A stretch of DNA of 64,000 nucleotides from Pseudomonadota bacterium (GTDB lineage: Bacteria > Desulfobacterota > Desulfovibrionia > Desulfovibrionales > Desulfovibrionaceae): assembly GCA_018822105.1 (NCBI GenBank), contig JAHJLB010000011.1, positions 1 to 64,000 of the forward strand, read 5' to 3'. The number at the start of each line of letters is the position of its first letter. The stretch's first letter is position 1. The notes beneath the pieces are model-generated. The model was not told the DNA's origin. It saw nothing but the letters and a program-made list of their open reading frames with translations, and did not search any database. The position numbers and the translations under genes are program-made. Shown here piece by piece: positions 8,903 to 18,488 of the stretch.

Positions 8903-9886
8903 ATGTTTTTCATCACCAACAGGCCATTCATCGAGGGCAACAAATCCTCTGAAATGCGCAAGGTGAGCTTCGATCTCGACAACAACGAAGCCGCCCAATC
9001 CGTGTACTTCTGCTGGCGCGACGGCACGAAGAAAGCCTACGTTGAGTTGGGCAGCGAGAACTTCATGAAGGCCCTGCGCAAATCTCCGGCCCGGCAAATG
9101 CTCTTCTACATCCACGACTCGGCCCAATTCCCGGAGGAGCACATCTTCCCCATGGCCGAGACCCTCCAAAACCTCTTCGACGAGCAGGACAAGGGGCTCG
9201 TGGATGTGGTGCCGGTCATCTGGCCCTGCGACAGCGGCACGTCCATTCTCAAAGACTTCCACGAGGACCAGATAGCCGCGGAAGCCAGCGGCGTCGCCTT
9301 TGCCCGCGCCCTGGAAAAATTTCTTGTCTGGCGCGAATCCGTGAAAAGCACCGAGGCCCCCTGCCTGAAACGCATGAGCGTGCTGGCCCATTCCATGGGC
9401 AACCGCGTCCTGCGCCAGGCCCTGTTCTGCTGGTCGCGCTTCCACCGCAAGGGGCAGGTGCCGCTCATGTTCCGCAACATCTTCATGACGGCTCCGGACG
9501 TCTTCAACGAGGCCCTGGAAAACAGCCGCGAGGGCCGCTTCATCTGCCACAGCACCCGCAACGTCCTCGTCTACTATGCTTCCGATGACCGCATCCTCGG
9601 GGCGGGCACCGTGGGGCCGCTCGGTGCGGACTCCGCCTCCCGCAGATTGGGCCACACCGGCCCGGAACACATCAATCTGACCCCCAAGAATGTCTTTTCC
9701 GTCGACTGCGACGACATCAACAACAAATACGACCGTCCCAATGGCCACACCTATTTCTTGAACGACGAGAAAGGCGAGCCGGGCCGGGTGTTCCTTCACA
9801 TGTTCGACGCCATGAAGAAAGGCCGCATCGAGGGCCACGACGAGCAGCGCAACCTCATCGTGGATCTGAACTTCCGCTCCTGCTAG
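8903..9886 (+). CDS. DUF900-type alpha/beta hydrolase
   Basis: I chose ATG 8903 over the track's GTG 8858 because AAAGGAGC precedes it by about 7 nt and the protein then opens with MFFITNRPF. The 327-residue product contains the nucleophile elbow AHSMGN (SVLAHSMGNRVL) about halfway, followed by an Asp-containing stretch and a late His, as in alpha/beta hydrolases of the DUF900 type. No signal peptide is seen, and the substrate is unknown. It ends just before a long perfect inverted repeat that should terminate transcription from both sides. Confidence 0.82.
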   Translation: MFFITNRPFIEGNKSSEMRKVSFDLDNNEAAQSVYFCWRDGTKKAYVELGSENFMKALRKSPARQMLFYIHDSAQFPEEHIFPMAETLQNLFDEQDKGLVDVVPVIWPCDSGTSILKDFHEDQIAAEASGVAFARALEKFLVWRESVKSTEAPCLKRMSVLAHSMGNRVLRQALFCWSRFHRKGQVPLMFRNIFMTAPDVFNEALENSREGRFICHSTRNVLVYYASDDRILGAGTVGPLGADSASRRLGHTGPEHINLTPKNVFSVDCDDINNKYDRPNGHTYFLNDEKGEPGRVFLHMFDAMKKGRIEGHDEQRNLIVDLNFRSC

Positions 9887-9900
9887 CCCGGTCCGCCGAC

Positions 9901-9942
9901 GGCCAAAACAAAGGCGCCCCTGGGGGCGCCTTTGTTTTGGCC
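9901..9942. terminator. Bidirectional terminator, perfect 20-bp inverted repeat
   Basis: Two 20-nt arms (GGCCAAAACAAAGGCGCCCC and its exact complement) flank a 2-nt TG loop. Each strand presents a GC core followed by a T-rich run. It separates the convergent DUF900-type and motB genes and can serve both. Confidence 0.9.
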
Positions 9943-9954
9943 ATCGCGTGAAGC

Positions 9955-10731
9955 CTACCAGGCTTCGGTTTCGGGGCTGTGGTAGTAGAATTCAACGCGC
10001 CTGTTGGCCGCACGGTTGGCCGCATCGATGTCGGGCAAAAGCGGGCGGCTGTCGGCGTAGCCAACCGCGCGCATGCGCGTCGCCGCGATGGCCCCGTTGC
10101 CCTTGGCCAGGATGTAACGCAGGGAGGCGGCGGCCCTGGCGGCGGAAAGCTCCCACTTGGAGGGATACAGGCCGCTGCCGTTCTCCGTGTCGTCCGTATG
10201 GCCGCGGATGACCAGATTGACCTTCTGGGCCAGGAGGATGTCGGCCACGCCATCCAGGATCTTGGCGGCCTCCGGCTTGAGCACGGCGGAATTCTGGGCA
10301 AACATCACAGAGTTGTTGACCTGCATGAGCACCCCGGCGTTGTCGGAGCTCAGGCCGGAGTTGTTCTGCATGTCCTGGCTCTGGGCCAAGAGCTCCTTGA
10401 CGAGCATGGCCACCTCGTACTTGAGCTGGTCCTTCTCGGAAAGCTTCATCTCGGCCATGCCCAGCTTGGCGTCCGAGGGGATGAAGCTCACGGGCGCCAC
10501 ACCCTGCTTGATCTCAGTGGGGTTGCCCTTGACGTCCTTGAAGACAAAGGCCAGGGATTCCTTCTGCTGCGGCTTTAGCGCGGCAATGAGCCACATGAGC
10601 AGAAAGAAGGCCATCATGGCGGTGACAAAGTCGGCGTAGGCCACCTTCCAGCTGCCGCCGTGGTGCGCCGCGTGCCCTTCGCCACCCTTCTTCTTGATGA
10701 CGATCGTGCTGCCGCCCTTATTTTTGGCCAC
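9955..10731 (-). CDS. motB: Flagellar motor protein MotB
   Basis: This stator subunit anchors MotA to peptidoglycan. The N-terminal cytoplasmic part is basic, and the single membrane helix VAYADFVTAMMAFFLLMWL carries the proton-binding Asp at about residue 34. The C-terminal OmpA-like domain includes RGHTDDT. The 258-residue length is normal. The start is GTG, overlapping the end of motA by 14 nt, with AAGG a few nt upstream, so translation is coupled. The gene ends at the bidirectional terminator. Confidence 0.95.
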   Translation of the reverse strand: MAKNKGGSTIVIKKKGGEGHAAHHGGSWKVAYADFVTAMMAFFLLMWLIAALKPQQKESLAFVFKDVKGNPTEIKQGVAPVSFIPSDAKLGMAEMKLSEKDQLKYEVAMLVKELLAQSQDMQNNSGLSSDNAGVLMQVNNSVMFAQNSAVLKPEAAKILDGVADILLAQKVNLVIRGHTDDTENGSGLYPSKWELSAARAAASLRYILAKGNGAIAATRMRAVGYADSRPLLPDIDAANRAANRRVEFYYHSPETEAW

Positions 10732-11575
10732 CCTTCAGGGCTCCTTCCAGTTCCTCGAAGCTGGGCCGGGCCGGGCCGGAAACCGCACGGCGCGCGGCCT
10801 CCACGGCCAGCATGGGCGGAAATCCGCTGGCGAATCCCACCAGCCCGGACTTGACCACCTCCAGCATGGAGTGGGTTTCCTTGACCTGGTATTCAAGGTT
10901 CTGGGCCATGGGTCCGGCGAAGCCGTAGCACATGAGGATGCCCAGGAAGGTGCCCACCAGCGCCGCGCCGATGGAATGCCCCAGCACCTCGGGCGGCTCG
11001 TTGATCTTGCCCATGGTCAGGACAACGCCGAGGACCGCGGCAACGATGCCCAGGCCGGGCAGGGAGTCGGCCACCTTGTTGATGGCGTTGGGGGTGTTTG
11101 ATTCGTGCTTGTGCGAGGCCGCCATGTCGATGTCCATGACCGACTCGAACTGATAGGGCTCGATGTTTCCGGCCAGGAGCACCTTGAAGTTGTCGCAGAT
11201 GAAGTCGCGGACCTCATGGTTCTTGAGCACCGCCGGAAAGCGGGTGAACACGGCGCTGCCCTCGGGCTTGTTCACATGAGCCTCGATGGAGACGATGCCG
11301 TCGCGCCGGGCCATGTTCATGAGCGTGTAGAGCACGATGAGGATGTCCAGATAGGCCTGCTTGCCGGCCTCTGTGGCGGTGAAGACCTTGAAGGCCTTGG
11401 ACATGGTGCCGAAAATAATGCTCTTGGGCGAGGCGATGAAAAAGGAGCCGATGGCCGCTCCGCCAATGATGAGCAGTTCAATGGGCTGCCAGAGCACCCC
11501 CAGTGGGCCGCCCTCCAGCATATAGCCACCGACGACGCAGCCGATGACAACAAAAACTCCTATGATCGCAAACAT
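10718..11575 (-). CDS. motA: Flagellar motor protein MotA
   Basis: This 285-residue stator subunit forms the ion channel with MotB. It starts with hydrophobic MFAIIGVFVVIGCVVGGYML, has a large cytoplasmic loop, and carries a second pair of membrane helices around 175-230 (PGLGIVAAVLGVVLTMGK). GAGGAG lies 11 nt before the ATG. The gene leads the motA-motB operon. I saw no sigma-28 or sigma-54 promoter in the 280 nt upstream. Confidence 0.95.
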   Translation of the reverse strand: MFAIIGVFVVIGCVVGGYMLEGGPLGVLWQPIELLIIGGAAIGSFFIASPKSIIFGTMSKAFKVFTATEAGKQAYLDILIVLYTLMNMARRDGIVSIEAHVNKPEGSAVFTRFPAVLKNHEVRDFICDNFKVLLAGNIEPYQFESVMDIDMAASHKHESNTPNAINKVADSLPGLGIVAAVLGVVLTMGKINEPPEVLGHSIGAALVGTFLGILMCYGFAGPMAQNLEYQVKETHSMLEVVKSGLVGFASGFPPMLAVEAARRAVSGPARPSFEELEGALKGGQK

Positions 11576-11854
11576 TGCCTATGGATCTCCTCAGGGTCGC
11601 CAGCACTGGCTGGCAGCATGCATCTTCGTTGAAATTCCCAGCAGACGCCGCCGGGAATACTTATTGAATCATATGCCGCCCGTTTGTAAAGCATTCATTT
11701 GAAGTGATTCACATAATTCTAGTTATTGCATAGCGTTAAGAATTGTCTAGACCCGTGGCCTGCCGCCTTCTGCCCCGGTGGACAAAGCCTGAAAACATGC
11801 TACGTTTGGCCACACCAGACAAGACTTTGCCCATCAGCCGCCATGGAGGTGCGT

Positions 11855-13255
11855 ATGAAAATCCTGCTCCTTGCAGCAATGCTGCTTGCCCTGTGCCCCG
11901 CGCCGCTCAGCGCCCAGGAGGCCCGGAAAGTGCGCCTGGTGGTCCAGCAAAACGGCCAGGCCCTCGTCACCGAGGTCAGGGGGCTGACCTTGCCCAGGGG
12001 CGCGGGCAACGTGCTCTTGCCTGACCTTCCGACCACCATCGATCCCCAGACCCTGCAGGTGCGCTCCAAGACAGCCCCGCGCGAATTCTCCATCCGCGAC
12101 CTGACCCTGGACGACGACCTGCTGACCCCGTCGAACCTGCTGCGCAAGCACCTGGGCAAGACCATCACGCTCATCCTGCCCGACGGCAAGACCCAGGGCG
12201 GGCGCATCCAGAAGGAGGCCACCCTCCTGTCCACAGACGAGGCCCCGGTCTTCCTCGTCGACGGCGCGGTGTACGCGGGGCCGTACGAAGCCATTATCTA
12301 CCCCGAACTGCCCCAGGGCCTCTCCTCACGCCCCAGGCTGTCCCTGAACGTGGACAACTCCGGTCCGGCCAAGCAGGACATCGAGCTGACCTACATCGCC
12401 AGGGAGCTGAACTGGCGCATGGACTACGTCCTGGCCATGAACAAGGCTTCCACCAGCGCCACGCTCTCGGGCTGGGTCACGGTCCAAAACCGCTGCGGCG
12501 TCGACTACCTCGAGGCCGTTGTCGAGCTCCTGGCCGGGGAGCCGCGCAGCGTCGCGCACGCCTCCCGGGCCATGTACGCATCAGACTCCCTGGCCGCGCC
12601 CAAGGCCATGGCCCTGGGCGGGGCAAGCGACCCGGAGGAGCTCTTCGAATACCACCTCTACCGCCTGAAGCGGCCCGTGACGCTGGCCAACCAGCAGTCG
12701 CGACAGGTGCAGCTCTTCGCTTCCGCAAGCCTCGACATCACGCGCAAGCTGATGGGACGCGCCAACGCCCTGCCCTCAGGACGTGAGTCCGAGCCCATCA
12801 AGGAACGGCTCGATTCCTTCATCTCTTTTCGGAATTCCGGGGCGTTAGGTTTAGGCCTGCCCCTGCCAAAAGGAACCCTGCGCGCCTTCCAGGAAGACGG
12901 CGAATCCAAGCACTTCCTGGGCGAAGCGCCTCTGGAGCGCACCCCGGTGGGCGGACAGGTGGAGCTGCGCCTTGGGCAGGCCTTCGACATCACGGCGGAG
13001 CGCGTGGCCACGGACTTTGAGAAGACCGGCAAGAGCAGCTACAAAGGCAGCTGGGAGCTGCGCCTGAGCAATGCCAAGAAGCAGGCCCAGCGGGTGGTGC
13101 TGCAGGAATTGATGCCCGGCAACTGGAAGATCCAGAACGCCACCCAGAAGTGGACGAAACCCTCTTCCGGCGTGCTGGAGTTTGTGGTGGAGGTGCCGCC
13201 CAACGCCGACCAGGAGCCGCTCGTGCTCAAGTACTCCTTCACCACGGAGCTGTAG
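11855..13255 (+). CDS. Exported DUF4139 domain protein
   Basis: The track ORF begins at 11726, but the gene most likely starts at ATG 11855. GGAGGT precedes that ATG by 4 nt and the protein then opens with a clean signal peptide (MKILLLAAMLLALCPAPLSA, cleaved before QEA). The 466-residue product has a beta-rich N-terminal part and a DUF4139 region in which a paired-strand segment, ELTYIARELNWRMDY, is recognisable. It is probably periplasmic or outer-membrane associated, and its biochemical role is unknown. It is divergent from motA and followed by the EamA gene 71 nt on. Confidence 0.85.
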   Translation: MKILLLAAMLLALCPAPLSAQEARKVRLVVQQNGQALVTEVRGLTLPRGAGNVLLPDLPTTIDPQTLQVRSKTAPREFSIRDLTLDDDLLTPSNLLRKHLGKTITLILPDGKTQGGRIQKEATLLSTDEAPVFLVDGAVYAGPYEAIIYPELPQGLSSRPRLSLNVDNSGPAKQDIELTYIARELNWRMDYVLAMNKASTSATLSGWVTVQNRCGVDYLEAVVELLAGEPRSVAHASRAMYASDSLAAPKAMALGGASDPEELFEYHLYRLKRPVTLANQQSRQVQLFASASLDITRKLMGRANALPSGRESEPIKERLDSFISFRNSGALGLGLPLPKGTLRAFQEDGESKHFLGEAPLERTPVGGQVELRLGQAFDITAERVATDFEKTGKSSYKGSWELRLSNAKKQAQRVVLQELMPGNWKIQNATQKWTKPSSGVLEFVVEVPPNADQEPLVLKYSFTTEL

Positions 13256-13326
13256 CCCCCAGTTGCGCCTTGCCCTGCCAGCGATCTTCAGGTAGCGGAC
13301 TGCCACGCTGTTCATGGAGGTCCATT

Positions 13327-14238
13327 TTGAGCCAGGGGATCAAAGGGTTCATCTACGCCGCTGTGTCCGCGGCCTGCTTCGGAACCCTCGCCGTGCTGGG
13401 GAAATTCGCCCTGGCGCGCGGCTTTGTGGCTGCTGAGATCCTGCAATACCGCTTCGGGTTTGCCAGCCTCATGCTGGTCTGCTGGTACGCCGCCACCGAC
13501 CGCGCAGTGCTGCGCGCCGGCCCCAGGACCCTGCTCAAGGCCGCCTTTCTGGGCCTCGGCCTGTACCCGGTGCAGAGCCTGTGCTTCATGACCTCGCTGG
13601 AGTATATTCCGGCCTCCACCACCTCGCTCATCCTCTATTTCTACCCCGTGGCGGTGACGCTGCTCTCCGCCCTGCTCTTCAAGACCCGCCTGAACCGCCT
13701 GGTGGCCTTCTCCCTGGCCCTCCTGGTGGCGGGCTGTGGCCTGGTCTTCTACGATGCCTTCCTGCGCAGCATCAGCCAGACCGGCCTCCTGCTGGCCGTG
13801 ACGGCCATGCTCGTCTTCTCGCTCTACCTCATCTGCCTGCAATATCTTCTCAAAGACGAAAACCCGCGCAGTATCTCGCTCTATGTGGTCATCGCAACCG
13901 CCCTGGTCTACACCATCATGGCCCCGCCGACGCGCTTTACGGAGCTGGACGCAGCCTCCCAGGCCCTGACCGTTGTCCTGGGCCTGGTGCCCACGGCCCT
14001 GGCCGTGACCCTGCTCTACAGGGCCGTGGAGCTCGTGGGCAGCGCCAAGGCCTCCATCTGCTCCACCATCGAGCCCATCACCACTGTGCTGGGCTCGGCC
14101 CTGGTTCTGGGCGAGACCATCGTGCCCATCCAGTTGGCCGGCATGGCCTTGATCCTCCTTGGCATCACCCTGCCCAACTCAAGCCTGCTGCGCGCCCCGG
14201 CCCTTGCCATTTTGCCCAAGAAGCGGCCCCCTTCTTGA
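13327..14238 (+). CDS. EamA/DMT-superfamily transporter
   Basis: About ten hydrophobic helices in two EamA repeats (roughly residues 5-140 and 150-290) indicate a drug/metabolite transporter of the inner membrane. The likely start is TTG 13327, 6 nt after GGAGG, giving 303 residues beginning MSQGIKGFIY. The track's longer ORF reads back into the previous gene. The second repeat contains the usual GSAKASICSTIEPITTVL segment seen at the end of these proteins. The substrate cannot be predicted. Confidence 0.88.
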   Translation: MSQGIKGFIYAAVSAACFGTLAVLGKFALARGFVAAEILQYRFGFASLMLVCWYAATDRAVLRAGPRTLLKAAFLGLGLYPVQSLCFMTSLEYIPASTTSLILYFYPVAVTLLSALLFKTRLNRLVAFSLALLVAGCGLVFYDAFLRSISQTGLLLAVTAMLVFSLYLICLQYLLKDENPRSISLYVVIATALVYTIMAPPTRFTELDAASQALTVVLGLVPTALAVTLLYRAVELVGSAKASICSTIEPITTVLGSALVLGETIVPIQLAGMALILLGITLPNSSLLRAPALAILPKKRPPS

Positions 14239-14300
14239 CGGCAGCGGCCATTTCGACCTAGGGAGATGCTAAGGGAGCATTCTTCTTACGGGAGAACAGC

Positions 14301-14660
14301 ATGGACGAGAACCGCCGCCGCCGCAGCAGAGTGCCAACGCACTTTCGGGCCACCTTCACCCGGCCTGGAGACGAACCCGTGCCGCTGGTGACCCAGAACA
14401 TCAGCCTCAAGGGCCTGCTCGCCGAATCGGCCCACCGGTTGGCTGGCGGCGAAATCGGCCACGTGCACATCGTCCTGGCCGAGGACGCGGCCATCTCCAT
14501 CGAGAGCCGGGTCATCCGCAGCGACCCATCCGGCGTGGCCATCGACTTCCTGCCCATGGATGAGGAAAGCTTCTTCCACCTGCGCAACCTTGTGCGCTAC
14601 AACGCCTCCGACGCCGACCAGATCGACTCCGAACTTGCCTCTCCTGCCTTCAAGGACTGA
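14301..14660 (+). CDS. PilZ domain protein (cyclic-di-GMP binding)
   Basis: This 119-residue single-domain protein carries the two PilZ ligand motifs. The Arg-rich start ENRRRRSRVPT supplies RxxxR, and NISLKG at about residues 34-39 fits (D/N)xSxxG. It should bind cyclic-di-GMP and act as a small receptor. It is the second cyclic-di-GMP gene in the window after the HD-GYP receptor. GGAGA lies upstream of the ATG. Confidence 0.9.
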   Translation: MDENRRRRSRVPTHFRATFTRPGDEPVPLVTQNISLKGLLAESAHRLAGGEIGHVHIVLAEDAAISIESRVIRSDPSGVAIDFLPMDEESFFHLRNLVRYNASDADQIDSELASPAFKD

Positions 14661-14677
14661 CCCCCGCCCACAAGAAA

Positions 14678-14703
14678 ACGGCGGCCCGTCTCCAGGCCGC
14701 CGT
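14678..14703. terminator. Terminator between PilZ and PEP synthase-like genes
   Basis: ACGGCGGCC and GGCCGCCGT pair around an 8-nt loop. On the minus strand the stem is followed by TTTTCTT, so it best terminates the pps gene; on the plus strand CCGTTTC follows and termination would be weaker. Confidence 0.8.
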
Positions 14704-14732
14704 CCGTTTCATGCGTGCGTGTATTGCGCCGG

Positions 14733-17700
14733 CTACCACTGCATGGAGCGCTTCACGGCCATGGCCTTGGCCTGCTCCTCGTAGGTGACGAACCCGGCAT
14801 GGTGCATGGCGTTCTCCACGGTGTAGGTCCAGTCCCAGCTCGAGTAGATCACCGGCTTGTGGAAGGTGGAGCGGAAGTGCTCCATCTCCTGGCGGTAGAA
14901 GGCTTCCTTGGGGTTCTCGATGTTGTCGCGCAACTGCTCGCTGAAGCGGTCGAGCTCTCCCTCGTACCATTCCATGATGTCCTCGGCGGTGTTGTAACGC
15001 TTGAGGATGTGCCCGTAGCCGTTCTCGTCGAGCAGGGCCCGCAGACGCTCGAAGTGCTGCTCCTTGAGCCACTCGCCCAGCTTGCTCACCGGGATGTCCA
15101 GGGCCTCGACCTCGGCCATCTGCACCTTGGTCTTGCGATAGGTGTCGGGGACCACGGAGGCAGAGTCGATGCCGGCGATGGCCACCAGTCCGCGCAGGAT
15201 CACGCTGTTGGACACGCCCTGGCCGCAGAAGCCGACCTTCTTCACATACTTCTGGCCGGCGAAGATGGTCACCAGGATGGTCCAGACCACCGCCGGGTCC
15301 TCTTCGTCGTAGATGTGCTGCAGGCGGGGATTGTCGCGGTCCGTGGCCAGGACCATCTGGGTCATGTCGTTGGAGCCGATGGAGAACCCGTCCACCTCCT
15401 GCAGGAACTCCTTGCAGAGGATGGCGTTGCTCGGAATCTCGGCCATGAGGATGAGCTTGACCCCGTCCTTGCCGGACTCGATGTTGTGCACCTGCTTGAG
15501 GTAGCGCTTCATGCTGCGCGACTCTTCCAGGGTGCGCACAAAGGGCAGCATGATCTGCAGGTTCTTGCCGCCGAAGATGCCCCTGGCCAGCTTGAAGGCC
15601 TCCAGCTCCCAGTCGTGGATGTTGCGCGAGACCCCGCGGAAGCCCAGCATGGGGTTGTCCTCGTGCTGCTCAAAGAGCAGGCCGCCGATGAGGTTGCGGT
15701 ACTCGTTGGTCTTGAAGTCCGTGGTGCGGTAGACGATGTTCTTGCCATAGAAGGCCATGGCGAACAGGGCCAGCCCCTGGGCCAGGGTCTGGATGTAGTG
15801 CTCCTTGCCGGTGCGGAAGCCGCGCGACTCCAGCAGCTTGCGGATGCGCTCAGGCAGGGTTCTGACCTCGTCCATCTCGATCTTGAGGCCCATCTTGATG
15901 GCCACTTCCTCGCGCAGGGCAGCAATGCGCTCCAGCACGTCGAGGACACCCGGATCGTCCTTGAGGCGCTGGACCATCTTTTCGATCTCGCGTTCGTGGT
16001 CCTGCCTGGTCTTCTGGGCTTCGGCGTAGGTGTCGCCGATGCCGTCGAGCACATCAAAGTAGCCCATGATGACGGCGATATGCGTCTTGAGGGAGACCGA
16101 GGTCTTGAGGGTCTCCAGGCGCTCCGTGGCGAAGCCGATGTGCTCGTCGAGCTTCTTGTCCAGCTCGCGCAGCCGGCGATGCAGGGCCAGCACCTCGTCC
16201 GTGCCCTTGGTGTTCTCGCGCTCGGACAGGGAAGCCAGCTCCTTGCCCAGGCCGGTGACCAGCCCCACATAGTCGCGCAGCTTGATGCGCATGCTGATGA
16301 GCCCGGAGGCCAACTGCTCCTTCATGACCTTGGAGAGGATGCCGTCCAGCTCGCGCAGCTTGGCCTCCACCAGGGTGCCCAGCACGCCGCGGTCATAGGC
16401 CTCCAGGGCCAACGGATGCACGCTGATGTTGCCGAGCATGAACTCGGCGCGCAAGAGGCCCACCTCGAAGTCAGGCACGCTGCGCAGGCGCGAAAGGAAC
16501 AGGGACTGGCCGACATCGGCCAGGATGAGGCCGACCTTGGTCTTGGTGGCCGGGAGCTTGCTCACGTCGATCTCGCCGCCCACATCCACCAGGGGCAGGC
16601 TGCCGCGGTACACGCGCCCGCGCGAACCGTCCACGGTGATCTCGTGGCCGTCGAGGGAGCGGATGACCTCCAGGCGCTGCAGGCCGATGACCGCCGGGAT
16701 GCCCAGCTCGCGGGAGGTGATGGCCGCATGGCTCGTGTCGCCGCCCACGTCCGCCAGGATGGCGCTGGCGATGCGCATGCCCGGCACCATGTCCGGATCC
16801 GTGCGCTCGGCGGCCAGGATGTCGCCCTTGTTGACCTTGTTCAGCTCAAGGGCGGAGCGCAGGAACTTCACCACGCCCTGCCCGGCCCCGCGGGAGGCGC
16901 CATTGCCCTCCAGCAGGAGCTCGGCGTCAACCAGGGCCTTGGGGTCCACTTCCTTGCGGCGCATGAAGATGGTGTCCGGATGGCGGTCAAAGTCCTCGTT
17001 CCAGCGCGTCTCCGGCCGGGCCTGGACGAACCACAGACGGTCGGATGAATCGATGCAGAACTCGGTGTCCATGATGATGCCGCCGTAAGCCTTGGAGATG
17101 CCGCGCACGCCGCGCGCCACCTCCTCGGCCTGGGCCAGGGAAAGGGCCCAGCGGTAGACCTCGTTCTCGTCCACCGGCACGTCCTTGGTGCCGCCCAGAT
17201 CCTCGTCGTAGACGATCTTCTTGTCCTTGCAGCCCATGAAGCGGACCACGACCTCGGAATTGTCGTCGCGCTGGAAGACATAGAACTTGTCCGGGGTGAC
17301 CATGCCGCCCACAACGGCCTCGCCCAGTCCGTAGCTGGCGTCGATGGACACCAGGTCGTTCCTGTCCGTGCCGCGGCAGCCCGTGGCCGTGTCGGCGCTG
17401 AAGGCCGTGCCGGAGATGAGCGGGTTGATCATGCGCATGATGCACACCGAAAGCGAGGTGTTCTCGATGGCCCATTCCTTCTTGGCCGTCTCGGCGATGA
17501 GGTCGTCGCCGGTCTGTTCGGCCTTGTGCACGGCGTCCAGAATGGCCTCGCGGCGGTAGGTCATACTGCGCAGGTTGTAGGCCGAGGCGCAGTCCCAATG
17601 GTAGGCCTCCACGCAGCGCTCGTCGCCCACGATGTTGAGATAGGTGTCCTGCAGGCCCGCAAAGGCCTTCTGGCGGCTGTCCTCGCCCGCCGCGGAGGAG

Positions 17701-18329
17701 CGCACGGCCACGGGCTCGTTCTCCAGGCCGGCCTCGCTGCAGATGGACAGGTAGGCGTTGCGCACGGAGTCCACGACCAGTTGGGGCGGCTCCACGGAAA
17801 GGATGGCGGCCTGCACGAGGACGGAACGCTTGCGCAGCTGGTCGATGCCTTCAGGCGAGGTGGCGAAGCCCTCCACGACGTTGTTCACAAATGTGCGCAG
17901 CTTGATGAGGGTGCCGGTGTTTTTGGCCATCTCGGCGGTGATGCGCTTGGCGATGCGGCGGGTGAACTTGCGCAGGAACTCGGGATCCCGGTTGACCTCG
18001 TCGTCGTTCCAGTCCGTGGAGTTGTATTCCTTGTCCACGATGGAGCGCACGAGGGCGGCGTTGACCTTGGTCTCGTCGAGCAGCATGTGGAAGGCGATGG
18101 AGGAAATGGCGCGGAACTGGGGGGCGCGAATTCCCGGGACTTGGCTGATGATGGCTGTGTTGTAGTTCTTGCCGCCGACCAGCAGTTCTGCGTCAGGGCC
18201 GATCTGTACAATCTCGGCGCCGTTGAGCACGATCTGTTTTGTCAGGTCAGGCTTGGCGGCAGCCTTGTTCTTGGGCTCGGCTGCCACGCCTGCGCTATGG
18301 GCGCTCTGGTCCTTCTGGGTCTTGGCCAT
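14733..18329 (-). CDS. PEP synthase-like enzyme (PEP/pyruvate-binding, enlarged)
   Basis: The product resembles pyruvate, water dikinase, which makes PEP from pyruvate and ATP. ATG 18329 is preferred over the track start because AAGGAGGAG lies 3 nt upstream; the product is then 1198 residues, against about 800 for ordinary PpsA. An N-terminal PEP/pyruvate-binding ATP-grasp region comes first. The phosphohistidine domain follows, with GGDTSHAAITSRELG and its His at about 533. The C-terminal TIM barrel carries GLLRAEF at about 626, EDNPMLGFRG at about 890 and SIGSNDMTQ. An extra helical, coiled-coil-like stretch of very roughly 170 residues sits between the first two barrel motifs. It lies 159 nt downstream of pyruvate carboxylase on the same strand. 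Regulatory or altered activity is possible. Confidence 0.88.
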   Translation of the reverse strand: MAKTQKDQSAHSAGVAAEPKNKAAAKPDLTKQIVLNGAEIVQIGPDAELLVGGKNYNTAIISQVPGIRAPQFRAISSIAFHMLLDETKVNAALVRSIVDKEYNSTDWNDDEVNRDPEFLRKFTRRIAKRITAEMAKNTGTLIKLRTFVNNVVEGFATSPEGIDQLRKRSVLVQAAILSVEPPQLVVDSVRNAYLSICSEAGLENEPVAVRSSAAGEDSRQKAFAGLQDTYLNIVGDERCVEAYHWDCASAYNLRSMTYRREAILDAVHKAEQTGDDLIAETAKKEWAIENTSLSVCIMRMINPLISGTAFSADTATGCRGTDRNDLVSIDASYGLGEAVVGGMVTPDKFYVFQRDDNSEVVVRFMGCKDKKIVYDEDLGGTKDVPVDENEVYRWALSLAQAEEVARGVRGISKAYGGIIMDTEFCIDSSDRLWFVQARPETRWNEDFDRHPDTIFMRRKEVDPKALVDAELLLEGNGASRGAGQGVVKFLRSALELNKVNKGDILAAERTDPDMVPGMRIASAILADVGGDTSHAAITSRELGIPAVIGLQRLEVIRSLDGHEITVDGSRGRVYRGSLPLVDVGGEIDVSKLPATKTKVGLILADVGQSLFLSRLRSVPDFEVGLLRAEFMLGNISVHPLALEAYDRGVLGTLVEAKLRELDGILSKVMKEQLASGLISMRIKLRDYVGLVTGLGKELASLSERENTKGTDEVLALHRRLRELDKKLDEHIGFATERLETLKTSVSLKTHIAVIMGYFDVLDGIGDTYAEAQKTRQDHEREIEKMVQRLKDDPGVLDVLERIAALREEVAIKMGLKIEMDEVRTLPERIRKLLESRGFRTGKEHYIQTLAQGLALFAMAFYGKNIVYRTTDFKTNEYRNLIGGLLFEQHEDNPMLGFRGVSRNIHDWELEAFKLARGIFGGKNLQIMLPFVRTLEESRSMKRYLKQVHNIESGKDGVKLILMAEIPSNAILCKEFLQEVDGFSIGSNDMTQMVLATDRDNPRLQHIYDEEDPAVVWTILVTIFAGQKYVKKVGFCGQGVSNSVILRGLVAIAGIDSASVVPDTYRKTKVQMAEVEALDIPVSKLGEWLKEQHFERLRALLDENGYGHILKRYNTAEDIMEWYEGELDRFSEQLRDNIENPKEAFYRQEMEHFRSTFHKPVIYSSWDWTYTVENAMHHAGFVTYEEQAKAMAVKRSMQW

Positions 18330-18488
18330 GCTCTCCTCCTTGACATCTTGATGCATCAGGGCCTTTCGGGCCATATCATGAGGACGCAAACGCGCCCCAT
18401 CCCCGTCACGATCAACTCGTGCGTATGGGAGCAGGACGCGCCACGACAAAATCTCTTACTACCAGGTACCTTGCCTCTTCACCCTTCG

